This document shows positions 24,775-33,893 of a stretch of DNA of 64,000 nucleotides, piece after piece. Where the stretch lies: positions 124,001 through 188,000 of the forward strand of contig NZ_LIUF01000003.1 of assembly GCF_001280425.1 (NCBI RefSeq). The letters are read 5' to 3'. How positions within the stretch are numbered: position 1 is the stretch's first letter; each line of letters starts with the position of its first letter. Source of the stretch: Haloarcula rubripromontorii (GTDB lineage Archaea; Halobacteriota; Halobacteria; Halobacteriales; Haloarculaceae). The notes below the pieces were generated by a model, which made no database searches, was not told the origin of the DNA, and saw only the letters and a program-made list of their open reading frames with translations. A program made the translations under genes and the position numbers.

Positions 24775-26124
24775 TCAGGCGCTCCAGCTGTCCAGCCAGT
24801 CGCTGCCGGTGACGCCCGGCGGCGGCGCGGTCTCGGTCGCGGCGTAGGTGTTCACGTCGTCGAGCCTGGCCGCGCCGAGGTCGTCGTCATACACCATCTG
24901 CCCGGCGAAGGAGTTCGACGCGCCCTGGTGGTCCTCAGCCATGTTGTGGTAGCCAGCAGGCGTGAAGAAGCCGTGGCCCTCCAGAACCTGTGCGATTTGC
25001 TCCTGGCTCGGGTAGGTCCCCAGCAATTCGATGGCCTTCTCGACGGCCGTCGCCCACGCGGTGACTGCGCCGTACCCGCTCATGTAGTGTGCAGTCGGGA
25101 CCGTCACGCCATCTTGCTGCGTCGCGGCGTCGAACAGCTCGCGGCCGGGCTGCCAGTTACCGAGCGCCGGCTTCCCCCAGTAGTAGTTCCGTGACCCTGA
25201 GTAGATGTCCGTCCCGGCCAGTGCATCGCCCGGTACGTCGCCGGCCGCGCTGTACAGCGTCGTGCCGAACACCGTCGTGTTCTCGAACATGTCGTTGGCG
25301 TTGGCCTGCCGGACGAACGTCGTCACGTCGCCGCCCCAGAGGCTAGAGAAGGTCACGTCCGGCTCCTCGTTGTTGATCGAGGTGATGTGATTCGACATGT
25401 CACTGGCCCCGAGTTCCGGGAACCCCTCGTAGACGATTTCGGCGTCGGTAAGTTTCTGAATGGCCTGTGTGAACACCCGCATCTCGTCCTCGCCGAAGGA
25501 GTAGCCGGGGTTGACACCGGCGACGGTCGAGATGTTGTCAGCACCGATCCGCTCGACGGCCTCCCGGGCCATCGTCACGACCTCCATGATGTCGTAGTTC
25601 TGGAACCGGAAGGAGTAGGTCGGGTCGGTGACTGTCTCCTCGTAGAGTGTCGTCACTGTCCCGTCGGTCCCGACGTTAATGACTTCGTTTTTCTCCACCT
25701 CGGGGGCAATCTGGCTGTGCGTGCCACTGGAGATGGGACCGAAGGTGACCTCTTTCCCTTCCTCGATGAACTGGTTGTAGCTGTCCAGCGGGTTCGACCC
25801 CTCGTTGACCACGTCCAGTTCGATTTCGCGTTGCCCACCGATACCACCCGCCTCGTTGATGCGCTGGACTGCGAGTTCGGCCCCGCGCTGGGCCTGAATC
25901 CCGAGGACGCCCGGTGCGCCGCGGGTGAACGTCAGCAGGCCTGCCTGTATCGGTTCGTCTGAAATTCCGCCGCCGGACTGCCCGCCCTGGTCTGCCGTCT
26001 CGCCGTCGCTTAGCAGTGTCGAGCAGCCGGCGAGCGCTGCGGCGACGGCCGAGCCGCCAATCGCGGAGAGCAGTTGTCGCCTGCCGATACCTTCGCTGTC
26101 ATGGTCCGTTGTCGTTCGTTTCAT
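24775..26124 (-). CDS. Liv-type substrate-binding lipoprotein, Tat-exported
   Basis: 449 residues. The N-terminus has a twin-arginine motif (GRRQLLSAIGGSAVAA) and a lipobox ALAGC at about residue 34, so it is a Tat-exported lipoprotein, as usual in haloarchaea. The periplasmic-binding fold starts with IQAGLLTFTRGAPGVLGIQAQRGAELAVQRINEAGGI and continues with GPISSGTHSQIAPEVEKNEV and VAGVNPGYSFGEDEM. This is the Leu/Ile/Val and amide-binding family; the ligand cannot be assigned. First gene of the operon. A Tat-style pass is expected through the cell membrane. Confidence 0.93.
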   Translation of the reverse strand: MKRTTTDHDSEGIGRRQLLSAIGGSAVAAALAGCSTLLSDGETADQGGQSGGGISDEPIQAGLLTFTRGAPGVLGIQAQRGAELAVQRINEAGGIGGQREIELDVVNEGSNPLDSYNQFIEEGKEVTFGPISSGTHSQIAPEVEKNEVINVGTDGTVTTLYEETVTDPTYSFRFQNYDIMEVVTMAREAVERIGADNISTVAGVNPGYSFGEDEMRVFTQAIQKLTDAEIVYEGFPELGASDMSNHITSINNEEPDVTFSSLWGGDVTTFVRQANANDMFENTTVFGTTLYSAAGDVPGDALAGTDIYSGSRNYYWGKPALGNWQPGRELFDAATQQDGVTVPTAHYMSGYGAVTAWATAVEKAIELLGTYPSQEQIAQVLEGHGFFTPAGYHNMAEDHQGASNSFAGQMVYDDDLGAARLDDVNTYAATETAPPPGVTGSDWLDSWSA

Positions 26125-26141
26125 AGGTGTGTCCCAATACG

Positions 26142-26159
26142 CCCCGGACTCGTCCGGGG
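26142..26159. other. GC hairpin in leader of the liv operon
   Basis: CCCCGGAC and GTCCGGGG are perfect inverted repeats around a 2-bp centre, 17 bp before the binding-protein start. Folding in RNA would need a larger loop. It could reduce or gate translation. Confidence 0.35.
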
Positions 26160-26232
26160 AGGCTAGTCACGTAGTGTGTGCCACGCTCACAGGGGTAGCT
26201 GATGCTTCCGACGTAACCCCCGAATAACGGGA

Positions 26233-26248
26233 GGTTTACACGTAAACC
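26233..26248. promoter_or_regulatory. 16-bp palindrome between liv operon and SDR gene
   Basis: GGTTTAC, AC and GTAAACC form a perfect 7-2-7 inverted repeat in the divergent intergenic region, roughly 110 bp from the liv start and 120 bp from the SDR start. This looks like a binding site for a dimeric repressor that could control both directions. Confidence 0.45.
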
Positions 26249-26370
26249 ACGGTAGCCGGCGAGGCGGCGGAACGGCGTTCTCGCGCCGGAGTGGGGTCCG
26301 CCACAGCAGCCAGTCGGGTATACATGTCAACCCGCCCCTATTCGGACGTGTCTGGAGAACGTGTGACCGA

Positions 26371-27240
26371 ATGGCATCCAGCACCTCTCACGAGCGGCTC
26401 GAAGTCGAGCCGATCGACGAGTCCTCGATCCTGTTCGTCGACGATGACCACTACACGGGCGACACCGTCTGTCTGGTGACCGGCGGCGGGTCGGGCATCG
26501 GCCGGGCGACGGCGCTGGCGATGGCCGCCAACGGGGTGACCGCCGTCGCGACGGACATCGACGCGGACGGCCTCGCCGAAGTCGCGGACACGGCGGCGGA
26601 CCTCGACCTCGACGGGACCGTCGAGACAGTGACCGGCGACCTCGCGAATGACGCGGACATCGAGACCATCGTCGAGACCGCGGCTTCTCACGGCACGGTT
26701 CGCTACCTCGCCAACATCGCCGGCCTCCAGCACATCGACGCCATCGAGGATTTTCCGATGGAGAAGTACGACCAGATGCACGACGTAATGCTTCGCGCCC
26801 CGCTTGCCCTCTCGAAGCGCGTCATCCCACACATCCGCGGGACCGACGACGGCGTCGGTGCCATCGGGAACATGGCGTCGGTTCACGGACACTACGTGAC
26901 CTCAGATAAGGTCGCGTACAACGTCTCGAAGTTCGGCTTACGGGGCCTGACACAGTCAATCGCCGCCGAGGGCGGTGACGGCCTCCGCGGGTTCTCTATC
27001 AGCACCGGCTACGTCAAGACGCCGCTGGTCGTCGACCAGATCCCCGACACTGCCGAGCAACGAGGAATCAGCGTCGACGAGGTCATCGACGACGTGATGC
27101 TGGGACAGGCCCGGGTCAAGGAGATGATGGACCCCATCGACGTGGCGAACCTCTTCGTGTTCGGCTTCTCGACCCACGCCGACCACCTCAACGGCGGGGA
27201 CCTGCTGTTCGACGGCGGCATGACAAAGACGTACGAGTGA
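26371..27240 (+). CDS. Short-chain dehydrogenase, 3-hydroxybutyrate dehydrogenase-like
   Basis: 289 residues. NAD(P)-binding motif TGGGSGIGRATALAMAANG at about residues 38-56. The catalytic triad lies in NMASVHGHYVTSDKVAYNVSKFG (Ser, Tyr, Lys). The preference for D-3-hydroxybutyrate is inferred from the general resemblance and from the acyl-CoA synthetase that follows; an oxidised product would be acetoacetate. An extra N-terminal acidic tail (HERLEVEPIDESSILFVDDDHY) precedes the fold. It is divergent from the liv operon. Confidence 0.82.
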   Translation: MASSTSHERLEVEPIDESSILFVDDDHYTGDTVCLVTGGGSGIGRATALAMAANGVTAVATDIDADGLAEVADTAADLDLDGTVETVTGDLANDADIETIVETAASHGTVRYLANIAGLQHIDAIEDFPMEKYDQMHDVMLRAPLALSKRVIPHIRGTDDGVGAIGNMASVHGHYVTSDKVAYNVSKFGLRGLTQSIAAEGGDGLRGFSISTGYVKTPLVVDQIPDTAEQRGISVDEVIDDVMLGQARVKEMMDPIDVANLFVFGFSTHADHLNGGDLLFDGGMTKTYE

Positions 27241-27378
27241 GACAGTGCCATGAGTAGATGACCGGCCCTGTGCCACACAGGCGGTGCGGAACCGGACTCC
27301 CCGACCGGCCCAGTAACGCGTGCCGGGCGGCGGTACCAGTTTATACCAGACGGCCAAACACTACGGAATACTGACGCA

Positions 27379-29400
27379 ATGAGCGAACAAAACCACGTAG
27401 ACTCCATCGTCCACGAACCGAGCCACGCGTTCGTCGAATCGACGAACGTCTGGAAGTTCATGCAGGCGTACGACATCGACAACTACGACGAACTCATCGA
27501 GCGAACGACCACAGACCTGCCCGAGGAACCCGACTCGGGCGTCGAGTGGTTCTGGGACCTGCTCCCGGAGTACCTCGACATCGAATTCTTCGAAGACTAC
27601 GATCAGGTCCGAGACACTAGTGAGGGGCCACAGTTCACCGACTGGTACACCGGCGGGACAATCAACGCCGCTCACAACGTCTTGGACCGCCACGCAGCGC
27701 GGGATAGCCCGACCCGAAACACAGTCGCGCTCATCTGGGAGGGCGAACCCGGCGACGTGCGGGAAATCACGTACCACGAACTGAATCGGCAGGCCAGTAA
27801 GGTAGCGAACTATCTGGAGTCCGTCGGCGTCGGCACCGGCGACACCGTCGGCCTGTATATGCCGATGGTTCCCGAAGTCGCGTCGATACTGTACGGCTGT
27901 CTCAAGGTCGGCGCAATCGCCGTGCCGATCTTCTCCGGGTTCGGCGTCGACGCGACGGCGACACGCATCGCCGACGCCGAGTGTTCCGTCCTGTTCACCG
28001 GCGACGGCTTCTACCGCCGAGGTTCCAGTGTCCATCTCAAGGGCAGCGCTGACGAGGCCATCAAGCAGGCCGGCGAAGAACTGAGGACAACGCCGGTCGA
28101 ACACACCGTCGTCTACGACCGCCTCGGCGTCGCGGACGACCCCGACGAGACGATCCGCTGGACCCGGCGCGACGAGTGGTGGGACGAGGCTATCGAGACC
28201 GCTGACGACGAGTACGAGGCGAAAGAACTCCCGAGCAATCAGGAGTCAATGCTGCTGTACTCCTCTGGAACGACCGGCAAGCCGAAGGGCATCGTCCACA
28301 CGCACGCCGGCGCGCTCATGCAGGCAGCCAAGGAGATATACTTCGGCTTCGACCACAAGCCCAGCGACCGCTTCTTCTGGGTGAGCGACATCGGCTGGAT
28401 GATGGGGCCGTGGACGCTGCTCGGAAACCACGCCTTCGGCGGGACTGTCTTCATGTACGAGGGCGCGCCGGACCACCCGCAGCCGGACCGCTTCTGGGAG
28501 ATGATCGACCGCCACGACATCACCACCTTCGGCGTCTCGCCGACCGCGATTCGGGCGCTCCGAAAGAAGGGCGACGAGTGGCTGGACGGGCACGACCTCT
28601 CCAGCCTGCGGCTGCTGGGGTCGACCGGCGAACCCTGGGACCCCGAGAGCTGGCAGTGGTTCTACGAGAACGTGGGCAACGAGGACTGTCCAATCATCAA
28701 CATCTCCGGCGGGACCGAGATCATGGGGTGTTTCCTGATGCCGATGCCGATTCAGTCGCTCAAGCCTTGCACGCTGGGCGGTCCGGGGCTGGGGATGGAC
28801 ATCGACATCGTCGGTCCGGATGGTGAATCAATCGTTGACACCCACGAGCGCGGCTATCTGGTCGCTCGGGACTCCTGTCCGTCGATGACACGGTCGCTGT
28901 GGAGCGGCGACGAACGCTACCTGAACGAGTACTGGTCGACGTGGGATGACGTCTGGGACCACGGCGACTGGGCGCAGAAGGACGAGGACGGCCTCTGGTT
29001 CCTCCACGGCCGGGCCGACGACGTACTCAACGTCGCCGGGCGGAAGGTCGGACCGGCGGAAGTCGAGGGCGCGGCGATGGAACACGACGCCGTCAATCAG
29101 GCTGCTGCCGTCGGTGCGCCGGACGACACCACCGGCACTGCCGTCGTTCTCTACACCGTGCTCGAACCCGGCTACGAACCCTCGGCCGACCTCCGCGACG
29201 ATATCCGCGCCGCCGTCGGCGAGGAACTCGGCAAGCCGTTCCGACCCCGTGAGGTCCTGTTTGTCGACGAGTTCCCCAAGACGCAGAGCGGGAAGATAAT
29301 CCGTCGAGCAATTGCTGGCGTCTACCGCGGCGAGGACCTGGGAGACATGTCCAGCATCGAGAACCCGGAGGCGCTCGACGAGGTCCGCGAGGCGTCGTAA
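27379..29400 (+). CDS. Acyl-CoA synthetase (AMP-forming), acetoacetyl/acetyl type
   Basis: 673 residues. The P-loop is LLYSSGTTGKPKGIVHTHAG near residue 294. The A5-like motif is ISGGTEIMG, the A8-like motif GRADDVLNVAGRKVGPAEVE and the C-terminal Lys lies in KTQSGKIIRRAIAG. The N-terminal acidic part and VALIWEGEPGDVREITYHELN fit the acetyl-CoA synthetase branch. It activates a short acid with ATP and CoA. The SDR gene before it suggests a ketone-body-type substrate such as acetoacetate, but acetate or propionate is not excluded. TTTATA at 27340-27345 is about 38 bp upstream, allowing a short leader. Confidence 0.88.
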   Translation: MSEQNHVDSIVHEPSHAFVESTNVWKFMQAYDIDNYDELIERTTTDLPEEPDSGVEWFWDLLPEYLDIEFFEDYDQVRDTSEGPQFTDWYTGGTINAAHNVLDRHAARDSPTRNTVALIWEGEPGDVREITYHELNRQASKVANYLESVGVGTGDTVGLYMPMVPEVASILYGCLKVGAIAVPIFSGFGVDATATRIADAECSVLFTGDGFYRRGSSVHLKGSADEAIKQAGEELRTTPVEHTVVYDRLGVADDPDETIRWTRRDEWWDEAIETADDEYEAKELPSNQESMLLYSSGTTGKPKGIVHTHAGALMQAAKEIYFGFDHKPSDRFFWVSDIGWMMGPWTLLGNHAFGGTVFMYEGAPDHPQPDRFWEMIDRHDITTFGVSPTAIRALRKKGDEWLDGHDLSSLRLLGSTGEPWDPESWQWFYENVGNEDCPIINISGGTEIMGCFLMPMPIQSLKPCTLGGPGLGMDIDIVGPDGESIVDTHERGYLVARDSCPSMTRSLWSGDERYLNEYWSTWDDVWDHGDWAQKDEDGLWFLHGRADDVLNVAGRKVGPAEVEGAAMEHDAVNQAAAVGAPDDTTGTAVVLYTVLEPGYEPSADLRDDIRAAVGEELGKPFRPREVLFVDEFPKTQSGKIIRRAIAGVYRGEDLGDMSSIENPEALDEVREAS

Positions 29401-30591
29401 TCAGCCCCTGACGGCATCCTCGGTCGGCTTCTCAAGCCGTAGCAGCCCGGGCAGCGCGAGCACTGCGAGGACGACTTCCGTCCCGCCGGCGACGAGGAAC
29501 GCGGCGGGATAGCCGAAGGCGCCCGCGACAGTGCCACCGACGAGGATACCAGCGAGGAAGCCGACGCTGCCGAAGATGTTGAACCCGGCCATAGCGGTGC
29601 CGCGCTCCGTCTCGCCGGCGAGGTCCGACACGAGCGCCATCGTCGCCGGGGCCATCAGCGCGCCAATAACGCCGGTCAGTACCATTCCTGCACCGGCAAT
29701 GGTGACCGTCGGCGCTTGCCCGACGCCGACAACAATGAGTCCGTACAGCACCGACCCGACGACAATCGGACCGGTTCGGCCGATGCGGTCAGAAAGGATG
29801 CCGAAGGGATACTGCAGGAGGGCAAACGGGGCGAAAAACAGCGCCAGCATGACGCCGGTTTCGCCAGGCCCCAGTTCGAACGTCTCTCTGAAATACAGGG
29901 TCCCGACGAGTGCGAAAAAACCCGCTGTGAGGCGGTCGATGAACCCGAAGGCGTACGGAACGCTGAGTGACGGACGGCGTCTGAGGCCGGACACGGTCGC
30001 AGTCAGACCCGACCGCCCGTCCGACGGTGCGCGGTCGGTCACAAGCAGGGCAGCCACTGCGACGACGAGTGACAGCGTGCTCGCCACATACAGCGGAAGT
30101 GTCGTCTGAATCTCGTACAGTTGGCCGCCAAGTGGCGCGCCAAGCGCCGTGCCACTGCCGATCGCAATGCCTGCCGCACCCATATTCTTGCCGTGGCCGC
30201 CGCCGAGGTCCATCAGCATCGTCATCGCCAGGGAGAACGCGGCGATCGTCGCTCCACCCTGCAACACTCGCAAGACCAACACGCCGACAAATGGAAGCGA
30301 GGCTGCCCCGGGGAGCCACGCGATGAGGGCGTACAGCACTGCGCCTGCGCCCGCCCCGCCGGCGATGTATGGCGTTCGACGTCCGGTGGCGTCGCTGAGT
30401 ACGCCCCACACGCCGGCAAAAACGACGAACGCCCCGAATTCAGCGGCCAGAAACCACATACTCGCGTTCAGGTCCGTCGTCGCACCCAGCGACTGGACGA
30501 GTCTGTCGACGCCCGGATACAGCAGGACCTGCGCTAGTAACACGGCAAAGATAACGCCCGCGAGAACGCCCCGGTCTGTGCGGTCGGTCAC
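29401..30591 (-). CDS. MFS transporter
   Basis: About 396 residues from the GTG at 30591 (MTDRTDRGVLAGVIFAVLL). An AT-rich box (TATTTTT on the minus strand) lies about 30 bp before this codon, so starts further upstream would fall before the transcript. About twelve hydrophobic helices are present. The MFS loop 2-3 motif is GVLSDATGRRTPYIAG and the equivalent in the second half is GILSDRIGRTGPIVVG. It has no clear substrate motif and resembles drug-efflux-type exporters. It is convergent with the acyl-CoA synthetase (29400/29401). Confidence 0.88.
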   Translation of the reverse strand: MTDRTDRGVLAGVIFAVLLAQVLLYPGVDRLVQSLGATTDLNASMWFLAAEFGAFVVFAGVWGVLSDATGRRTPYIAGGAGAGAVLYALIAWLPGAASLPFVGVLVLRVLQGGATIAAFSLAMTMLMDLGGGHGKNMGAAGIAIGSGTALGAPLGGQLYEIQTTLPLYVASTLSLVVAVAALLVTDRAPSDGRSGLTATVSGLRRRPSLSVPYAFGFIDRLTAGFFALVGTLYFRETFELGPGETGVMLALFFAPFALLQYPFGILSDRIGRTGPIVVGSVLYGLIVVGVGQAPTVTIAGAGMVLTGVIGALMAPATMALVSDLAGETERGTAMAGFNIFGSVGFLAGILVGGTVAGAFGYPAAFLVAGGTEVVLAVLALPGLLRLEKPTEDAVRG

Positions 30592-30711
30592 TGACAACGG
30601 ATACAGCGAGCCGAGAAAAATAGATGTCGGACCCGAGTACGGGACTCTCCTCGCAGAACTTGACAATACCGACCACAGAACAGCGCGTCCGCTTACTCGT
30701 CCCAGTCCGCG

Positions 30712-30825
30712 TTACTCGGCACTGTGGGGCGGAACGAAACCGCAGTTCGAACAGCCGTTGTGCTTCGTCGTCTGGTAGCTCAATTCCGCCCCGCAGTTCG
30801 GACAGTTGTACTGGTCTGAACTCAT
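30712..30825 (-). CDS. Small zinc-ribbon protein (37 aa)
   Basis: The ATG at 30825 gives MSSDQYNCPNCGAELSYQTT and then KHNGCSNCGFVPPHSAE. Two CxxC pairs (C8/C11 and C25/C28) could bind one zinc. The motif CPNCGAEL...CSNCG is typical of small haloarchaeal zinc-ribbon proteins. It lies in the short space upstream of the MFS gene on the same strand (about 120 bp). Function unknown; nucleic-acid or protein contact is possible. Confidence 0.7.
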   Translation of the reverse strand: MSSDQYNCPNCGAELSYQTTKHNGCSNCGFVPPHSAE

Positions 30826-31288
30826 TCACTTACTGATAGTGTTCGACAGTACCTAAACCTTTTCTCGACAATCGTCTATACTATCTTCCCGGCCGAATCA
30901 TACGCTGTAGCGAGCTTATACTCTCCGCTACTAGTCCGTGGGACGAGTGATTATATCAGTCAGCAAAAGTGAACGGGAGTCTATAACGAGTGCCGGTCGA
31001 GGCCTGTTGCCGTCGTCGCGTCCGTGCGACAGCCGGGTCCGGTCTGTGTTTTCGACTGTACGGTGCCTGTGATTGCTGGCGGCACAGTCTCCATCGACTC
31101 CTGTCGAAGTGAGAGAGGGATACTACTCAGCGCGGAACGCAGGTCCTGAGTGCCGGGGCCGCTACTGGCGACCGCTCGTCTCGGTCGACAGGCGGGTTCG
31201 GCCGCGGTGTTTGCTGTCTGTTGTGCTGAACGGCGCTACTGGGTCATCAAAAAACAACGAGACGGAACCGAGGTCGTTCCGTGTCCGT
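30826..31288. other. 463-bp intergenic stretch with a terminator
   Basis: No gene is convincing here. The right end holds a terminator for the minus-strand gene at 31289. The left half contains the AT-rich tracts expected of a promoter for the zinc-ribbon gene, and a TTATAT at about 30952-30957 on the plus strand has no gene after it, so an unannotated RNA is possible. Confidence 0.35.
31245..31281 (-). terminator. Hairpin plus T tract after the PP-loop gene
   Basis: On the minus strand CGGAAC (31281-31276) and GTTCCG (31268-31263) form a 6-bp stem with a 7-nt loop. It is followed shortly by a run of T (complement of 31249-31254). The hairpin begins 8 bp after the stop at 31289. Confidence 0.5.
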
Positions 31289-32266
31289 TTACATGTAGCC
31301 GAGGTCGCGCAGGCGCTCCATCAGGTCTTCCTTGTCCTGGGCGCGGCCGGCGCGCTCGGTCGTGTTCGCCATGTCCTGCAGCCAAGCAGGCTCTTCGGCG
31401 GACTTGTCGGTGCTGACCTCGCTCCCGAGCGAACGGAATCCAGCGAAGTACTTCGGCGAGACCGGGACGTCTTCCTTCTCGATGCCCTCGGGCAGGTCGT
31501 CCTGGCCCTGCGGGACGTAGCCGTCGTCCGGGTAGCCCTCGACTGTATCCGGGACAACAAAGTTCCAGAAGGCTTCCCACACGTCAGCCTCGGCGAACTG
31601 GAGAATCGACTGGATGCGGTCGTGGGGCGGGTAGATGTCCGGGTCGTGACGCGGCGAGAAGAACGTCTCGTCGGCCCGGGACTCCTGCTCGTCCCAGCGG
31701 ATGCCCGACAGGATACCGTCGACGTCGTGCTCCTCGATAGTGTCGTTGAGCGCCACCGTCTTCAGGAGGTGGTTGCCGACGTAGGTGTCGAGCAGGAACG
31801 GGAACGTGTCTTCTTCGTATTCGAGGATGTTCCGGATGTGGTGCTGGTTGTGTTCGGAGAGTTCGTCGACAGGGATGTCGTCACCCGGTTCGAGACCGTT
31901 TTCGTCGACGTAGTTGCCCACGTCTTCGTTCCGAGCCCAGATGACGTCGAGGTCCCACTCGTCGGCCCAGTGCTCGACGAAGTCGATAAGCTCGTCGAAG
32001 TGCTGGTAGTGGTCGATGAAGACGACCGGTGGGACTTCGAGGTCGAATCGCTCGGCGACTTCCTTGACGAAGTACAGCGTCAGCGTCGAGTCCTTGCCGC
32101 CGGTCCACATCACGACAGGGTTCTCGTACTGTTCGAGGCCGGTCTTCGTAACCTCGATAGCCTTCTCGATCTTGTGGTTGACAGTCGGGTACTCTTCGGG
32201 GTCTTCGCCTTCCCCGTCAGTGTAATCAACGTCCAGATAGTCCGGGAACTCTGCTGATTCGGACAT
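31289..32266 (-). CDS. Phosphoadenosine phosphosulfate reductase-family protein
   Basis: 325 residues from the ATG at 32266 (MSESAEFPDYLDVDYTDGE). The N-type PP-loop VVMWTGGKDSTLTLYFVKEV sits near residue 52. VVFIDHYQHFDELIDFVEHW and GILSGIRWDEQESRADETFF resemble the CysH/PAPS reductase and sulfotransferase adenylate chemistry family. No iron-sulfur Cys motif is present, which argues against an assimilatory reductase of the bacterial type. True activity unknown: thiolation, sulfate activation or another adenylation is possible. It is flanked by intergenic space, so it is probably monocistronic. Confidence 0.78.
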   Translation of the reverse strand: MSESAEFPDYLDVDYTDGEGEDPEEYPTVNHKIEKAIEVTKTGLEQYENPVVMWTGGKDSTLTLYFVKEVAERFDLEVPPVVFIDHYQHFDELIDFVEHWADEWDLDVIWARNEDVGNYVDENGLEPGDDIPVDELSEHNQHHIRNILEYEEDTFPFLLDTYVGNHLLKTVALNDTIEEHDVDGILSGIRWDEQESRADETFFSPRHDPDIYPPHDRIQSILQFAEADVWEAFWNFVVPDTVEGYPDDGYVPQGQDDLPEGIEKEDVPVSPKYFAGFRSLGSEVSTDKSAEEPAWLQDMANTTERAGRAQDKEDLMERLRDLGYM

Positions 32267-32400
32267 AGTGTAATGAGATATAATTACGAATGCCAAGTAC
32301 TTTTTGGATGACCGACAGGTATGTGAGACAGTGGCAAATTGCTGACGGCCTCGTGTACACGGTTACTCAGGTTTTTTGTGGCCGACGCGAAAGACGTGAT

Positions 32401-33018
32401 ATGGACGACCGCCCAAGCCTCCCGACCCGTCTCTTCCATCGCTGGCTGTTACGCTACGTCCCCGTAGCCGCGCTGATATTGTTTGCCAGCGCGCTGGTCG
32501 GGTACGGACTCGGCAGCCAGGTCCCCACCGAATGGCTTCAGACTCCCGGAACAGCCGGCGAAAACCCCTTTATGCCAGCTGAACTGACGACCCTCTCGCT
32601 GACGGTCAACAATCTCGGTGCGTTGCTCGTGATGTTGCTCGGCGCGATTTCGCTCGGTTCGATGACGGTTCTCTCACTCGTCTTGAACGGATTGCTCATC
32701 GGGGTCGTCGTCGGTATCGCACTCAAGCAGGTTTCGCCTGTCGTCGTCGCCGCGCTCATCGTCCCACACGGCCTTATCGAGATTCCTGCACTGCTTATCG
32801 TCGCCGCCGTCGGACTCCGGTTCGGCTGGCGCACGATTCAGTACATTCGCGGCCGTACGAACGAACTGGCCACTGGACAGGATATCCGGGAAGCCGGTTG
32901 GCTGCTTGCGACGGCCGCCGTGTTCATCGTGATTGCGGCATACATCGAAGCGAATCTCACTATCGAAATCGCGTCACGATTTACCGAGGCTGATCTCTCA
33001 GGCATTACGCCTGCATAG
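32401..33018 (+). CDS. SpoIIM-like stage II sporulation protein M family membrane protein
   Basis: 205 residues from the ATG at 32401 (MDDRPSLPTRLFHRWLLRY). The SpoIIM domain has helices VPVAALILFASALVGYGLG, VNNLGALLVMLLGAISLGSMTVLSLVLNGLLIGVVVG and VVVAALIVPHGLIEIPALLIVAAVGL. The motif PHGLIEIPALL is characteristic of the family. Archaea use it for an unknown membrane role. About five or six helices. It is divergent from the PP-loop gene. Confidence 0.88.
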   Translation: MDDRPSLPTRLFHRWLLRYVPVAALILFASALVGYGLGSQVPTEWLQTPGTAGENPFMPAELTTLSLTVNNLGALLVMLLGAISLGSMTVLSLVLNGLLIGVVVGIALKQVSPVVVAALIVPHGLIEIPALLIVAAVGLRFGWRTIQYIRGRTNELATGQDIREAGWLLATAAVFIVIAAYIEANLTIEIASRFTEADLSGITPA

Positions 33019-33091
33019 CGGCACAGCCCATCCGCTAACGATGGTGAGCGGTAGCTCGGCAAAACCGAATCCGTGCCCGGACGGGGCCGCG

Positions 33092-33694
33092 TTACGAGAT
33101 GAACTCGTTGTCGCGCCAGTTGACGCCCTCTTCTTCCTCGCCGTCGCGGGGTTCCTCTGCTACGTTGATCGCAGCGGGCCGCTCTTCCCCATCGACGATG
33201 CGGACAGCTTCGAGTTCCTCGTCGACCGCCGCAATTGCCGTCAGCGTCCCCTTCTCTGCGACTTTCGCGACGTCACACAGCACTTCGAACATCGCGTACT
33301 GGAGTGCAGTGTTCTGGAGCACGGTCTCGCGGTCGCCCTTGAAACAGGCGTACTCGACGAGTTCAGACTCGATCTCTTCCTCTTCCTCTTCGAGTGCGCC
33401 CCACTGGGGGCCACCCCCGGAGCTTCCAGTACTCGCGGCTCCGGGCGGCCCCATCTCGTCGGGGTCCTCCTCGTACACCCGGTTCTCCGTGACGCTCGCC
33501 TTGAGTTGGGCCGTCGGAGTGTACTTGCTCATAGAGTCGTCTTTGGCGACGGCGCTGACGATGAGCGTATTGTTTCGACGGGTGATGTCGATGTCAGCGA
33601 TTTCAGGTGGAAGATCCGGATCCTCGAAGAAATCGTATGCGTCTTCCAGTGGCAGTTCAAGTGTCGAGTGAAGTCTGTATACGCGGCTGGTCAT
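33092..33694 (-). CDS. DUF7110-type haloarchaeal protein
   Basis: 200 residues from the ATG at 33694 (MTSRVYRLHSTLELPLEDA). The fold reads as START-like or ferredoxin-like strands: RVYRLHSTLELPLEDAYDFFEDPDLPPEIADIDITRRNNTLIVSAVAK. A Gly-rich, Glu-rich linker (GSSGGGPQWGALEEEEEEIE) is followed by YACFKGDRETVLQNTALQYAMFEVLCDVAKVAEKGTLTAI. From memory it matches a conserved haloarchaeal family, DUF7110. Function unknown; no neighbours on the same strand. Confidence 0.78.
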   Translation of the reverse strand: MTSRVYRLHSTLELPLEDAYDFFEDPDLPPEIADIDITRRNNTLIVSAVAKDDSMSKYTPTAQLKASVTENRVYEEDPDEMGPPGAASTGSSGGGPQWGALEEEEEEIESELVEYACFKGDRETVLQNTALQYAMFEVLCDVAKVAEKGTLTAIAAVDEELEAVRIVDGEERPAAINVAEEPRDGEEEEGVNWRDNEFIS

Positions 33695-33854
33695 GGTTGG
33701 GGAAGCGTGTATCAGTCGTCGAAGGCCGTCCGCTGACGCTGTAGTCACTACTCCATAGGGGCCACTTGCTTATATGACCTGTCCTTCATTCGCGGTTGCA
33801 CCGCTCTATATCAGGGACTCGCTCAGGCGTATGTTAAAGGTATTTACAGACCTT

Positions 33855-33893
33855 CTAGTAGGCCATATGCTAGTGGTATCCAGTGCCTACTAG
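33855..33893 (-). terminator. Long hairpin overlapping the ferredoxin stop codon
   Basis: CTAGTAGGC (33855-33863) and GCCTACTAG (33885-33893) form a perfect 9-bp inverted repeat with a 21-bp loop. The stop codon of the ferredoxin (33890-33892) lies in one arm. It could end or stabilise the transcript. No T run follows. Confidence 0.35.
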
